Assembly (NCBI GenBank): GCA_023411115.1
Contig: JAEYPF010000013.1
Coordinates: 62,001 to 126,000 of the forward strand
DNA from: Methanobacteriota archaeon
GTDB lineage: Archaea > Methanobacteriota > Methanobacteria > Methanobacteriales > Methanobacteriaceae
Direction of reading: 5' to 3'
DNA length: 64,000 nt
Shown one piece after another: positions 17,901-28,822 of the stretch (the first letter of the stretch is position 1; each line of letters starts with the position of its first letter). A program made the position numbers and the translations under genes. Under the pieces are notes generated by a model. The model was not told where the DNA came from, ran no database searches, and worked only from the letters and a program-made list of their open reading frames with translations.

Positions 17901-20900
17901 ATGATGAAGACACCTTAGCAGTTTATGGAATATCTGTTCCTGATGTAAATGTATTATTTGATACTGACGGGTTAGGAAGCCTTAATCCAACAACTGGAAT
18001 TATTAGTAGTGGATTAGGTACTACAAGCTTTACTGCGGGTTCAATACCAGGTTTTGCAACAGTAAATGCTACAGTTGATAATCAAACAATAAATACTTCA
18101 ATCAGGATAATGGACCGGAACGATCTTTATGTTGCTACTGCAGCCGATGGGGGTAATGATTCAACTGGAAACGGAAGCAAGGATTATCCATTCTTAACAT
18201 TAAGCAAAGCAGTCACTGAATTAAGGGCAGGCGGAAGAATCCACATTGCAAACGGAATTTACAATGGGGCGTTAAACAAGGAATTGACTATTAACAAGAA
18301 TATGACTATTACTGGTCAAAGCCAAAATGGAACCATAATCGATGCTGAAAGATCAGGTAACATATTCTTTATTGACAATGGAATAAGCTTAATTCTCCAG
18401 AATTTGACATTGACAAATGGAAATACAAATTATGGTGGCGGTGCTGTCTATAATTCTGGTAATTTGACTGCAGAAAATTGTACTTTCAGTGATAACACTG
18501 AAAATCAAGATGGCGGTGGAGCTATCCATAATCGCTGCTTTAATGGTAATTCAGTTACATCTACTATGATTAATTGTACCTTCAGTGGTAATCATGCAAA
18601 TTATTATGGAGGGGGTGCCATCTATAATGACTGTTCAGTTGATACTGTTAGGGATATTCCTGGTTCTATTATCAGTACTGTGATTAATTGTACATTTGTT
18701 AACAACGCTGCATATTGGGGTAGTGGAGTTATCTATAATGATTGTTCGGGGCTCAGTGGTTTTAGTTCTATTAATAGCACTGTAACTGGATGTACATTCA
18801 TTAATAACACAGCAACATACTCTGGTGGCGGTGCTATCACTAATCAATGTTATACGAATGGCGGTTCTAGTTCCATTATTAGTAACATAACTAACTGTAC
18901 TTTCAATAATAACAGAGCAGCTTTTAGTGGAGGTTCTATTAACAATTACTGTGCAGTTCAGAGCGGTTCAGCTTCTTTTACCAGTATTGTGGATGGATGT
19001 ACGTTCATTGGTAATAAAGCTCAAAGCGGCGGCGATGTTAACAATGATTGTTCAGTTTATAGTGGGCTTGGTTCTTTTATTAGTACTATAACTGATTGTA
19101 ATTTCACTAATAACAATGCAACTAATTCTGGTGGTGCTATCTACAATTACCATGGTACTTTAACTGTGGAAAATTGCACTTTCAGTGATAACGACGCATT
19201 TTACGGCGGTGCGGTATATAATAGGGGTAATTTGACTGTTAATGATTGTACATTTAGTGGCAATACCGCACAATATGGCGGTGCTATCTATAATTACGGC
19301 AATCTGACTGTAGGAAATTGTACATTTGCTCGTAATACTGCAAGGAGTGATGGTGGTGCTATATATAATGAACGTTCTATTTCTATTGGTAATTTGACTT
19401 TAGGAAATTGTAACTTCTCTAATAACAATGCAACCTATTCTGGGGGTGCTGTTTACAATAAGGGTAGTTTAACTATGGAAAATTGTAATTTTAATGATAA
19501 TGCTTCAAAATCATCTTATGGCGGTGGCGGTGGCGCTATCTGTAATTACTGTACTGCTGGCGGTATTCCTGTTGTTAATACTGTAACTCATTGTAGTTTC
19601 AATGGCAATTCTGCAAGAGGCGGCGGTGGGGCTGTATATAATTACATATCTTCTGCATCTGACTCTATTATTAATACTGTGGTTGATTGTACATTCACTA
19701 ACAATAATGCAAGTTATGGCGGAGCTATAGGTAATTTTGTTAATTCTGCTTCAGGTTCTATTAATATCACTGTAACTGGATGTACATTCCTTAATAATAC
19801 TGCAAATGGTGGTGGTGCCATCTGTAATATGGGCGGTAATTGTAACATTAATTTCAACAGAATTTTTGGAAATACAGCAACACCAGGCCGCGCTATTTTG
19901 AATTACAGAGGTTCAGTGAATGCAGAAAACAACTGGTGGGGCTCTAATAATCCAGATTTTAGCAAACTTTTATTTGGAACTGTAGATGCTGATCCATGGG
20001 TTGTACTTAGATTAAATGAGACTCCTGACTTAATTGGTACTGGTGAGACTTCCACTTTAAGTGTTAATTTAAACTATAATTCAAATGGTGAAGATCTTCT
20101 GGCAGTTTATGGAAAATCTGTCCCAGATGTCAATGTAGTATTTGATGCTGGGACTTTAGGCAGTCTTGATCCATTAAGCGTAGTTATAAGCAGCGGCTTA
20201 GATACTTCAACTCTCTTTACTGCAGGTTCAATACCTGCCGTTGCAGCGGTAAATGCTACTGTTGACGGACAAATATTAAGTGCCGTTAGAATAATGGATA
20301 GGGATAATCTTTATGTTGCTACTGCTGCTGATGGTGGTAGTGATTCAACTGGAAACGGAAGCCCAGATCATCCCTTCCTCACATTAAACAAAGCATTCAC
20401 TGAATTAAGAACAGGTGGAAAAATACATATTGCAAACGGAGTTTATAATGGATCATTAAACAAAGCATTAATTATTAATAAGAACATGTCCGTGTTCCCT
20501 GATTTATGGATCTCTGGCACTGGAAACGGTGTAATAATTGATGCAGAGCATAGTAGTAATATATTCATTATTAACAGTGGGAAAACTGTTTTAATCCAGA
20601 ATTTAACATTAATGAATGGAATCTCAGGTTTCGGCGGCGCTATACACAATGAGGGTAATTTGACCGTGGAAAACTGTAACTTCACAAGCAACAGGGCAGG
20701 AGTTGTCGGCGGTGCCATTGTCAACTGGTACGGTACTTTAAATGTGACTAATTGCACTTTCACCGGTAACATTGCAATTGGCGATGGTGGAGCTATTGGC
20801 AGTTCGGGTATTTGTACTGTAACTAACAGTATTTTCATAAATAACACTGCAGGAAATGGCGGTGCTATCTTCAATTATCTGGACATTTTAAATGTCACTG

Positions 20901-21952
20901 GCTGTATTTTTAGTGGTAACACTGCAACTCAGGGGGGTGCTCTATCCAATGCTGATGGTACATGCACTGTTCATTTCAGCCGATTCTACAATAACACTGC
21001 AACAAATGGCAATGCTATGTACTGTAATAGTGGTTCAGTGGATGCTGAGAATAACTGGTGGAGTTCTAATAAAGACCCTAAAAGTATCGATAACTTATTT
21101 GTAGAGATTAATGGCGGTTTAGTGGACGCTGACCCGTGGGTTATCTTATCAATTAATGCAAACCCTACTTCAATCAATAATACCGGAATATCAACCATTA
21201 TAGCTGATTTCAATCACAATATGGACAGAAGCGGTAACATTGGAATCTTGACAGGTCATATCCCTGACGGGCCTGTAACTATGGATGTGCCATGGGGAAG
21301 CTTTACCAACCCTGGAATAACTCATTCCATCACATTAAACACTTTTGAAGGTGTTATTACAGCTACATTTTATGCCAATGAAGGAGCAGTGAACCCATTA
21401 TTTAATCCAGTGAAAATCACAGCAACTGCTGATGATTACACTACAAATGACACTGAATCTGCTTATATTACAGTCAATAAGGCTGCAAATTTATACATTC
21501 ATATAACAAGCAATATAAAAAATCCTAAAGTTGGACAGAAATTTACAATAACCTATAAACTTGGAAACAAAGGTCCGGATTCGGCAGATAATGTTACAAT
21601 AACTATACCCCTACCTAAAGGCTTTGAAATAGTCAACATAAAGGGTGATGGAAATTGGACTTACAACAGTGCAACTAGAACAATAACATGGACTCTTGAA
21701 AACGTTCCAGTGGGAGATCCATACCTTTACATTACTGGTAAAGTTTTAAGGCCTGGAAATTATGTATTTAGTTCATCAATCTCCTCAAAGACCTACAATA
21801 TTAACAGTGAAGGTGTAACTCCAATTACAATCCATGCAGTAAAAGCAGCTAGCAAAACAATACCAATGCAGAAAACAGGATTGCCATTAAATTACTTAAT
21901 ACTGGCCATTTTAATGGTTATTGGCGGTTTATTGGTACCAAAAAGGAAATAA
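14930..21952 (+). CDS. giant adhesin-like surface protein with four beta-helix modules
   Basis: A 2340-residue secreted protein. A signal peptide (residues ~1-44, hydrophobic 19-36, ending VSAA) leads into four modules starting near residues 47, 583, 1064 and 1791. Each module opens with a ~95-residue cap (xIYVNG or DLYVATAADGG, then IHIADGTY, MTIxGQSQ, IINGQ), continues with parallel beta-helix repeats of the type GGAIYNSGNLTVTN, ends in an NNWWGSNNPD block and mostly passes into an Ig-like strand domain. A DUF11-type domain (KNPKVGQKFTITYKLGNKGP) lies near 2186-2300, then a C-terminal membrane helix and KRK tail. This is the typical architecture of Methanobacteriales adhesin-like proteins anchored in the cell envelope. 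The assigned start is GTG at 14930; an ATC at 14939 with AGGTGA five bases before it is an odd alternative. It probably binds glycans, other cells or surfaces. Confidence 0.9.
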   Translation: MNKIFKQAKIRGNGNYRSKVFLISLVLLSLALIFSFSIDNVSAAPGDTIYVNGSSGNNFWDGQSAIYNSTTGSGPKATITNATGTVANNGIIHIADGTYNEYGITLNNNMTIMGQSQTSTIINGQGSGNIFTIPAGVTVAISNLSIVNGHSTTSSNAGAINNQGTITLTNTTFSSNMAGDGWYGGLGSCGGPGGSGGAIYNTGNLTLINAIFSFNRAGDGGEGDIGGPGGSGGAIYNTGNLTITNANFSSNRAGDGAKSFFRPGVNGGDGGAIYNSGNLTLTNANFSSNRAGNGGGTNIGNVGSGGSGGAIYNSGNLTVTDNTFLSNLCGKAGDGYLNDYISGGSGGAVYSSGNLTIINSIFSSNRAGDGGFSACGMGGSGGSGGAVHSSGNLTITYSTFSFNQAGNAGYTAYNWFGHGGNGGAVSNIGYGTINFNRIVNNTVSTGYGSAVYNGYNLNADDNWWGYNTGPASGNLYGLTVNSWLKINITANPVILPNGSSSSTVTINLQSYNSTTGNYSSITDCAPIPISFNTTQGSITPNSATIINGLATSVFTPSTTGTLIITAIIDNQQLSTSVKLLLNDVYVSPTGNDTNNGTSWADAKATIGYAIGTVADKGTVHIADGTYYENNMDINTSMTMIGQSQDGTMINGQRLGSIFIINPGITITLINMTIENGTAPNGKPVGSSGGAIYNSGNLTVINVTFTGNNAGNGISGTDGGDGGSGGSGGAIYNNGNLTLTNSIFAGNNAGNGAPGDSDYSNLKFGGSGGNGGAGGAIYNNGNLTVTNTTFANNNAGNGAYGGGWCGYGGYGGSGGAIYNNGNLTLTNSTLSSNSAGNGGQGGVGFFMMYGGDGGPGGYGGAIFNNKNLIVTSATIINNKAGKGGPGGTYGDYSGNSGPDGSGGAIHNNVWATLNFNRIVGNNASNGNVICNYGSSMNATNNWWGSNNPDFSRLIYGNVDVDTWIVLRINNTPNLIGTSETSAVNVNLNYNSNDEDTLAVYGISVPDVNVLFDTDGLGSLNPTTGIISSGLGTTSFTAGSIPGFATVNATVDNQTINTSIRIMDRNDLYVATAADGGNDSTGNGSKDYPFLTLSKAVTELRAGGRIHIANGIYNGALNKELTINKNMTITGQSQNGTIIDAERSGNIFFIDNGISLILQNLTLTNGNTNYGGGAVYNSGNLTAENCTFSDNTENQDGGGAIHNRCFNGNSVTSTMINCTFSGNHANYYGGGAIYNDCSVDTVRDIPGSIISTVINCTFVNNAAYWGSGVIYNDCSGLSGFSSINSTVTGCTFINNTATYSGGGAITNQCYTNGGSSSIISNITNCTFNNNRAAFSGGSINNYCAVQSGSASFTSIVDGCTFIGNKAQSGGDVNNDCSVYSGLGSFISTITDCNFTNNNATNSGGAIYNYHGTLTVENCTFSDNDAFYGGAVYNRGNLTVNDCTFSGNTAQYGGAIYNYGNLTVGNCTFARNTARSDGGAIYNERSISIGNLTLGNCNFSNNNATYSGGAVYNKGSLTMENCNFNDNASKSSYGGGGGAICNYCTAGGIPVVNTVTHCSFNGNSARGGGGAVYNYISSASDSIINTVVDCTFTNNNASYGGAIGNFVNSASGSINITVTGCTFLNNTANGGGAICNMGGNCNINFNRIFGNTATPGRAILNYRGSVNAENNWWGSNNPDFSKLLFGTVDADPWVVLRLNETPDLIGTGETSTLSVNLNYNSNGEDLLAVYGKSVPDVNVVFDAGTLGSLDPLSVVISSGLDTSTLFTAGSIPAVAAVNATVDGQILSAVRIMDRDNLYVATAADGGSDSTGNGSPDHPFLTLNKAFTELRTGGKIHIANGVYNGSLNKALIINKNMSVFPDLWISGTGNGVIIDAEHSSNIFIINSGKTVLIQNLTLMNGISGFGGAIHNEGNLTVENCNFTSNRAGVVGGAIVNWYGTLNVTNCTFTGNIAIGDGGAIGSSGICTVTNSIFINNTAGNGGAIFNYLDILNVTGCIFSGNTATQGGALSNADGTCTVHFSRFYNNTATNGNAMYCNSGSVDAENNWWSSNKDPKSIDNLFVEINGGLVDADPWVILSINANPTSINNTGISTIIADFNHNMDRSGNIGILTGHIPDGPVTMDVPWGSFTNPGITHSITLNTFEGVITATFYANEGAVNPLFNPVKITATADDYTTNDTESAYITVNKAANLYIHITSNIKNPKVGQKFTITYKLGNKGPDSADNVTITIPLPKGFEIVNIKGDGNWTYNSATRTITWTLENVPVGDPYLYITGKVLRPGNYVFSSSISSKTYNINSEGVTPITIHAVKAASKTIPMQKTGLPLNYLILAILMVIGGLLVPKRK
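15430..16210 (+). repeat. near-identical coding repeats within adhesin module 1
   Basis: Glycine-rich helix turns of roughly 100-120 bp repeat with high DNA identity. The string TCTAATCGGGCTGG or a one-base variant occurs near 15570, 15674, 15790 and 16018, each followed by a GGxGG-rich stretch and ATTTATAACTCTGG or a close form. Identity at the DNA level points to recent tandem duplication and possible copy-number variation between strains. Confidence 0.75.
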
Positions 21953-22450
21953 ATTTTTGGGATTATAATTCCCATTTTTTTATTTATGGAAAATTAAAAG
22001 CTTATGTTATATGTAAACTGTTTTCAATCACTAAAAAGACTGTATATCATTTATAAGTATATTGGATTACATTTTTAAAAATTAGAAAACATTAAAAGTT
22101 ATAACTTATAATAGTAAAATAATCTTAAGAAGCTAAATTCTTATTTTAAGAATTAAACCAATAGAAAAACCTATATATTATTAAAAATTATTTAAAAATA
22201 ATAAGATGTGTGCTAAATTTTTATTTTAAGTTCTTCTTATACCCTTTGATTTCAATTTATATGCTTTAAAAAAACATATTATGGGCATAAAATAAAAAAA
22301 TTAATTTATTAGGAGAATAAACAATAAATAAAAGGTTAAAAATTGAAATTAGCACCAAGTAAAACAAGCAATCTTTATATAATATGAACTCCAATATTAG
22401 GGATAGGAAACTATTTTTAATTATATTTTGTATTTTTTTGAGGTGTATTC
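21953..22450. other. AT-rich region between adhesin and psmB, with terminator-like site and TATA box
   Basis: About 500 bp without a gene. A short stem GGGA...TCCC (21959-21973) followed by seven T at about 21975 lies just past the adhesin stop and looks like a 3' end. Near the other end CTTTATATAAT (22373-22383) is a good archaeal TATA box, which would start psmB transcription near 22405. In between I see only AT-rich sequence. Confidence 0.6.
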
Positions 22451-23074
22451 ATGAATGATGAAAACAGATTAAAAGGCACTACAACTGTTGGATTAAAATG
22501 TAAAGACGGAGTTGTTTTTGCTACAGAAAGAAGGGCCACTATGGGTAATTTAATAGCTCACAAGGTCGCTGACAAAATTTTTAAAATTGACGATCATATC
22601 GGGGCCACTATAGCCGGAGGAGTAGGCGACGCCCAGAGTTTAATGAAATATATAAGTGCTGAAGTAGCCTTATACAGACTTAGAAACGGTGCAAGAATAA
22701 GCGTCGAATCAGCTGCAACTTTAACAGCAAACATATTACATTCATCAAGGTTTTATCCATTCTATGTTCAAACTTTACTTGGAGGAGTCGATGATAATGG
22801 AGCTGCTTTATTTTCATTAGACCCTGCAGGGGGAGTAATAAAAGATAACATGATTTCAACAGGATCAGGCTCACCAGTTGCTTATGGGGTCCTTGAAGAC
22901 AGGTACAACGAAGATATAGATGTTGAAGAAGGAGTCGAAATTGCCATCAGAGCAATACAATCTGCAATGGAAAGAGATGCATTTTCAGGTAATGGAGTCC
23001 TGGTTGCAACAGTAACTGAAGAAGGATTTAAAATGATACCTGAAGAAGAGGTAAAAAGTAAATTAAGAAAATAA
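22451..23074 (+). CDS. psmB: proteasome beta subunit
   Basis: A 207-residue N-terminal nucleophile hydrolase. A short nine-residue propeptide (MNDENRLKG) precedes the catalytic Thr10 in GTTTVGLKCKDGVVFA; Lys and Asp of the active site lie in FATERRATMGN and further GSGSPVAYGVLED marks the fold. It forms the central proteolytic rings of the archaeal 20S proteasome with the alpha subunit encoded elsewhere. GAGGTGT stands before the ATG and a TATA box at about 22375. The FttA gene follows by 112 bp, a neighbourhood conserved in many euryarchaea. Confidence 0.97.
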   Translation: MNDENRLKGTTTVGLKCKDGVVFATERRATMGNLIAHKVADKIFKIDDHIGATIAGGVGDAQSLMKYISAEVALYRLRNGARISVESAATLTANILHSSRFYPFYVQTLLGGVDDNGAALFSLDPAGGVIKDNMISTGSGSPVAYGVLEDRYNEDIDVEEGVEIAIRAIQSAMERDAFSGNGVLVATVTEEGFKMIPEEEVKSKLRK

Positions 23075-23182
23075 ATTAACTTTTTTTGGCCCCTTATTAA
23101 TATTTACGTGAAATTATTCATTTATTAAGCTTATTAAATCTGTAAACTAAGTTTACGATTATTTTCTATTTTTTAGAAGTGG

Positions 23183-25091
<1,909 letters not shown>

Positions 25092-25393
25092 TCCTATGTT
25101 TATTTTTTAGATTTTAGAATTGTAGATTTTTACAGGTTGATTTCTACATTTCTAAAAATTATAATCTTTATTTTTAAAGAACAACAGCTATTTCTCTTTC
25201 TTTAAATGATATAATTAAATTGTGTCTCGTATTATATTTGCACTAATCTCTAATGTATCTTTGATTTTTTAATTTTGTGCCATTATTTTGTAGTAGTTAC
25301 TGACGTAATATTTAATAATTTACTGCAACATAATAATACATATTCACTTAACTTTTAAAAATGTATCATGGATAAATTTTTAGGAGAAGTGAT
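25092..25393. other. intergenic region after fttA
   Basis: About 300 bp. Apart from the stem-loop at 25112-25157 it is plain AT-rich sequence. AGGAGAAGTGAT at its end is the ribosome site of the next gene. Confidence 0.6.
25112..25157 (+). terminator. 15-bp stem-loop after fttA
   Basis: TTTTAGAATTGTAGA (25112-25126) pairs with TCTACATTTCTAAAA (25143-25157) with one mismatch, around a 16-nt loop, starting 21 bp past the fttA stop. T-rich sequence follows. It is a likely 3' end or processing signal. Confidence 0.6.
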
Positions 25394-26317
25394 ATGGAGC
25401 TAAAATCACTTATAAAAAAAATAATGTTTATGAATGAAGCTTTAGGATATTCAGATAATGAAGAAAAGCTTGTAAATAGAGAATATTTATTAAAAGATAA
25501 TTCAGAGTCCTTTAAAAAATTAGAAAAACTTCTTATTAATTCAGTTAAATATTCACAAAGTCAGGAATTAAAACTGGGTTTAGAAATTATTTTGCTACTT
25601 ATATCCCATGAAAATGAAAATGTAAAGAACTCTGCCCTGACAAAAATGTTTGTTTTAATGGACGATGGATTAATCCAGGAACTTGTAGTTAAGGAACTAA
25701 AAAATAAGTCTAATATGGGGAGTAAAGATGTTCATGAATCTGCAGAGCATTCACTGGACTTAATAGCTACAGAAATCCACAAATTTGAGGTAATTGATGC
25801 AACATTTGATACATTTATTGAATTAAAGAACATCATCATTTTTAAAGTTAGTCGATTTAAATTCCCATTTATCTCTTCCGTATCTTATGATAAATCGAAT
25901 TCAACGAATGTATCAACTAGTGGAGTTAAAAACGGTCTATTTAATAAATTATCATGTAAACTGCGTGCTTTTAACCGCAAAATAGATAGAATGATCCCTT
26001 TGGAGGGAATTGAAGATTACAATAAAAATTTCATAGAATATAAAAAAACAGGATATTTAAACGTTCGAAATACTAAATCCGATGAAAAAGAATCTTTGCA
26101 AAAATTAGCAGATTTCTATGTTTCCACATTTACTGAAAGGGGACATTTACGTAGATTAATAGCCTTGCTGGACGATGATAATGAAGATATTCAGCAGATT
26201 GGAATTAATGCTTTAACAGAAGTAATAGGATCTTTATTAAAGGATTCTACCGAGAAAAAGTTCATAAAACCATTAAGTAGTGATGATTTAGAAAAGATAT
26301 CGCCATTTGATGGTTAA
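25394..26317 (+). CDS. hypothetical helical (HEAT-like) protein
   Basis: A 307-residue cytoplasmic protein, almost wholly helical and rich in Lys, Glu and Leu. Helix pairs such as LLINSVKYSQSQELKLGLEI, ENVKNSALTKMFVLMDDG and HLRRLIALLDDDNEDIQQIG look like two separated groups of HEAT-type repeats, with a less ordered link (residues ~150-230). No catalytic motif is visible. The start is supported by GGAGAAGTGAT. It is a lone gene. HEAT-like proteins usually act as scaffolds; no function can be given. Confidence 0.7.
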   Translation: MELKSLIKKIMFMNEALGYSDNEEKLVNREYLLKDNSESFKKLEKLLINSVKYSQSQELKLGLEIILLLISHENENVKNSALTKMFVLMDDGLIQELVVKELKNKSNMGSKDVHESAEHSLDLIATEIHKFEVIDATFDTFIELKNIIIFKVSRFKFPFISSVSYDKSNSTNVSTSGVKNGLFNKLSCKLRAFNRKIDRMIPLEGIEDYNKNFIEYKKTGYLNVRNTKSDEKESLQKLADFYVSTFTERGHLRRLIALLDDDNEDIQQIGINALTEVIGSLLKDSTEKKFIKPLSSDDLEKISPFDG

Positions 26318-26483
26318 TTTAAAAGCAAATTTTTTAAAAATATTAAAATCTGTAAATATTGAAAAATGGTGCAGTGTTATTTTTATTTAGACAGATATCT
26401 AAAAAGTTTTATAAGGTCTGGTTAGATAATAAGTATATTACCTTTATTTTAAATTAAAGATTGAGGAAAATAAAAATTTTCTG

Positions 26484-26515
26484 AACCTTCGAAAATTGTA
26501 GATTTTCGAATGGTT
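26484..26515. promoter_or_regulatory. palindrome in the purM leader
   Basis: TTCGAAAAT and ATTTTCGAA are perfect 9-bp arms around TGTAG, with outer AACC/GGTT adding four more pairs past a single T. The element ends 10 bp before the GGTGA ribosome site of purM, so it would form a hairpin in the mRNA leader or an operator on DNA. Confidence 0.65.
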
Positions 26516-26535
26516 AAAAATTTTCGGTGAATTAC

Positions 26536-27567
26536 ATGGTAACATATTCAGAATCAGGTGTTGATATTAACCTTGAGGAAGCTACAGTTTCTGCACTGGT
26601 TTCCCAAATTAAAAATACACTTTCCTTTAGGGACGTAATTACAGAAAGCGGTCATTTCGCAGCACTGGTAAAATTAGGAAATAAAGCCATCGCAATGAGT
26701 ACAGATGGGGTAGGAAGTAAAATACTGGTTGCAAAAATGATGGATAAATATGATACTGTTGGAATAGACTGTATTGCAATGGTTGTAAATGATATTCTCT
26801 GTGTTGGGGCTGAACCAATAGCAATGGTTGATTATCTGGCTGTTGAAAAAGCAGATCCCGAGATTGCGAGTCAAATTGGAAAAGGACTTGCTAAAGGATG
26901 TGAAATGGCTAAAATTGCAATGATTGGGGGAGAAACTGCATCACTTCCTGAAATAATCAAGGATTTTGACCTTGCAGGTACTGGAATTGGGGTTGTAGAT
27001 GCTGATAAGATCATAACAGGGGAAAAAATATCTAATGGCGATGTTCTTATTGGGATAGAAAGTAGTGGAATCCACAGCAATGGATTAAGTCTTGCAAGGA
27101 AGGTATTTTTCGATAAATCAAACCTTAAGGTCGATAGTCCTCTTCCAGGATGTCCAGATGAATTGGTTGGTGAAGAACTTTTAAGACCGACCGAAATTTA
27201 TGTAGAACCTGTTGTCAAACTTTTAAATGAGGAAATTGACATTCATGGACTTGCCCATATAACCGGTGGTGGGTTTTTAAATCTTAAAAGGCTGAAAAAA
27301 AGTATCGGTTACAATATTGATAATTTACCAGAACCTGGTTCTATTTTCAAATCTATTTACTCATTAGATGTTCCTTTAGAGGAGATGTACAGGGTTTTTA
27401 ATATGGGTATTGGATTTGTGGTCATTGTACCAGCCGAAGATGCTGATAAAACAATAAATGTTATTAAAAAATATAACAAAGCTTATAAAATCGGGCATGT
27501 TGTGGAAGATAGGGATGAAACGGTTAAAATAAAAACCTTTGAAGGAAATGTCATTAATCTGAATTAA
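26536..27567 (+). CDS. purM: phosphoribosylformylglycinamidine cyclo-ligase (AIR synthetase)
   Basis: A 343-residue PurM. Diagnostic motifs are the N-terminal YSESGVDINLEEATVSALV, STDGVGSKILVA, GIDCIAMVVNDILCVGAEPI, MIGGETASLPEI and HITGGGFLNLKR. It closes FGAM to AIR with ATP in purine synthesis. The frame opens with GTG at 26527, but GGTGA sits five bases before the ATG at 26536, so that is the start. comC follows by 41 bp. A strong palindrome lies directly upstream and could regulate it. Confidence 0.96.
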   Translation: MVTYSESGVDINLEEATVSALVSQIKNTLSFRDVITESGHFAALVKLGNKAIAMSTDGVGSKILVAKMMDKYDTVGIDCIAMVVNDILCVGAEPIAMVDYLAVEKADPEIASQIGKGLAKGCEMAKIAMIGGETASLPEIIKDFDLAGTGIGVVDADKIITGEKISNGDVLIGIESSGIHSNGLSLARKVFFDKSNLKVDSPLPGCPDELVGEELLRPTEIYVEPVVKLLNEEIDIHGLAHITGGGFLNLKRLKKSIGYNIDNLPEPGSIFKSIYSLDVPLEEMYRVFNMGIGFVVIVPAEDADKTINVIKKYNKAYKIGHVVEDRDETVKIKTFEGNVINLN

Positions 27568-27608
27568 ATATTGAATTTCACAAATAGAAATTATAAATGG
27601 TGCATTAA

Positions 27609-28640
27609 ATGATTATAACGGTTGAACAGGAAAGATCAATAATTATTGGAATTTTAACAAGATTAGGCGTGTCAGAGGATGATGCATACATAGTTGCTGA
27701 TGTCACCATGGATGCAGATCTTAAAGGATTCACGTCTCATGGAATAGGAAGATTTCCGCAGTACATAAAAGGATTGAAAGTTGGAACAATAAACCCAAAT
27801 GCTGAAATTACTATAGAGGAAGAAACAGTATCTATGGCTCTTTTAAATGGAAATCATAAATTTGGACATGTGGTAACGTATAAAGCCATGGAAATTGCAA
27901 TGGAAAAGGCAGAACAAACAGGTATAGGACTTGTTGGGGTACATGATGCCAACCATTTTGGAGTTGCTGGTTATTATTCTGACATGGCAGTAATGCAGGA
28001 CATGATTGGAATTGTGATAGCAAATACTGAACCTGCAGTGGCTCCAATCGGAGGTAAAGAACCAATAATAGGTACCAATCCTATAGCAATTGGTATCCCT
28101 TCAAATAAAAATTATGTATCTGTAGATATGGCAACATCGGCTTCTGCAAGGGGTAAACTTCTGGAAGCCCTGAGAAAGGGTCAAAAAATCCCTGAAAATG
28201 TTGCACTTGACTGTGAAGGAAACCCAACCATAGATCCTGCAGAGGCCCTCAAAGGTTCAATTTTGCCTTTTGGAGCACATAAGGGATATGCGCTTGCCTT
28301 CATGATTGAAATTTTAGCCGGACCTCTTGTAAGAGCTGCATTTGGTAAAGGCGTGAGAGGAACAGCAAATCCTGATGAAATGAGCACAAAAGGGGACCTT
28401 GTAATGGCGATAGATCCATCAAAATTCGTTGATATCGATAAATTTAAGGAAGAAGTTGATGAATTTGTAGCCGAGATTAAAGGTTCTGGTGAAAATATCT
28501 TTATTCCTGGAGATATGGAAGTAAACAACATCAAAGGGTTTAAAGAAAAAGGAATATCAGTGGATGATGCACTGCTTAAGCAGCTAAAAGAAATTTCTGA
28601 AGAGTTGTCCTTTGATATTGATGCCATAATTAAAGAATAA
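27609..28640 (+). CDS. comC: L-sulfolactate/malate dehydrogenase-family protein ComC
   Basis: A 343-residue LDH2/MDH2-type oxidoreductase, distinct from Rossmann dehydrogenases. Motifs include FTSHGIGRFPQYIKGLKVG, VGVHDANHFGVAGYYSDMA, GTNPIAIGIPS and PFGAHKGYALAFMIE. In methanogens this family holds L-sulfolactate dehydrogenase (ComC), which oxidises sulfolactate to sulfopyruvate with NAD in coenzyme M synthesis, and close malate dehydrogenases. The presence of comDE 3.6 kb downstream supports ComC. GGTGCA precedes the ATG; it is probably co-transcribed with purM. Confidence 0.85.
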   Translation: MIITVEQERSIIIGILTRLGVSEDDAYIVADVTMDADLKGFTSHGIGRFPQYIKGLKVGTINPNAEITIEEETVSMALLNGNHKFGHVVTYKAMEIAMEKAEQTGIGLVGVHDANHFGVAGYYSDMAVMQDMIGIVIANTEPAVAPIGGKEPIIGTNPIAIGIPSNKNYVSVDMATSASARGKLLEALRKGQKIPENVALDCEGNPTIDPAEALKGSILPFGAHKGYALAFMIEILAGPLVRAAFGKGVRGTANPDEMSTKGDLVMAIDPSKFVDIDKFKEEVDEFVAEIKGSGENIFIPGDMEVNNIKGFKEKGISVDDALLKQLKEISEELSFDIDAIIKE

Positions 28641-28822
28641 TTAACTCTATTCTATTATTTTTATTTTTTAAACTTTTAAACTATTCATTATATATTTTAA
28701 TTTAGTTTCAACGTTGTTTGCCATTAACATCTCATATTTTTTAAATATTTTTCAAGTTTGAATTCAAATAGTTTCTTAGTTAAACCATAAATTAAATATA
28801 ATGGGAAAATTAAGCAAGTACT

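Noticed and set aside
20443..20874. 143-codon antisense frame inside the adhesin
   Set aside because: Shadow of the repetitive coding strand; repeats keep the opposite frame open.
28181..28627. 148-codon antisense frame inside comC
   Set aside because: Shadow of a well-supported gene; Ser/Pro-rich composition typical of antisense frames.
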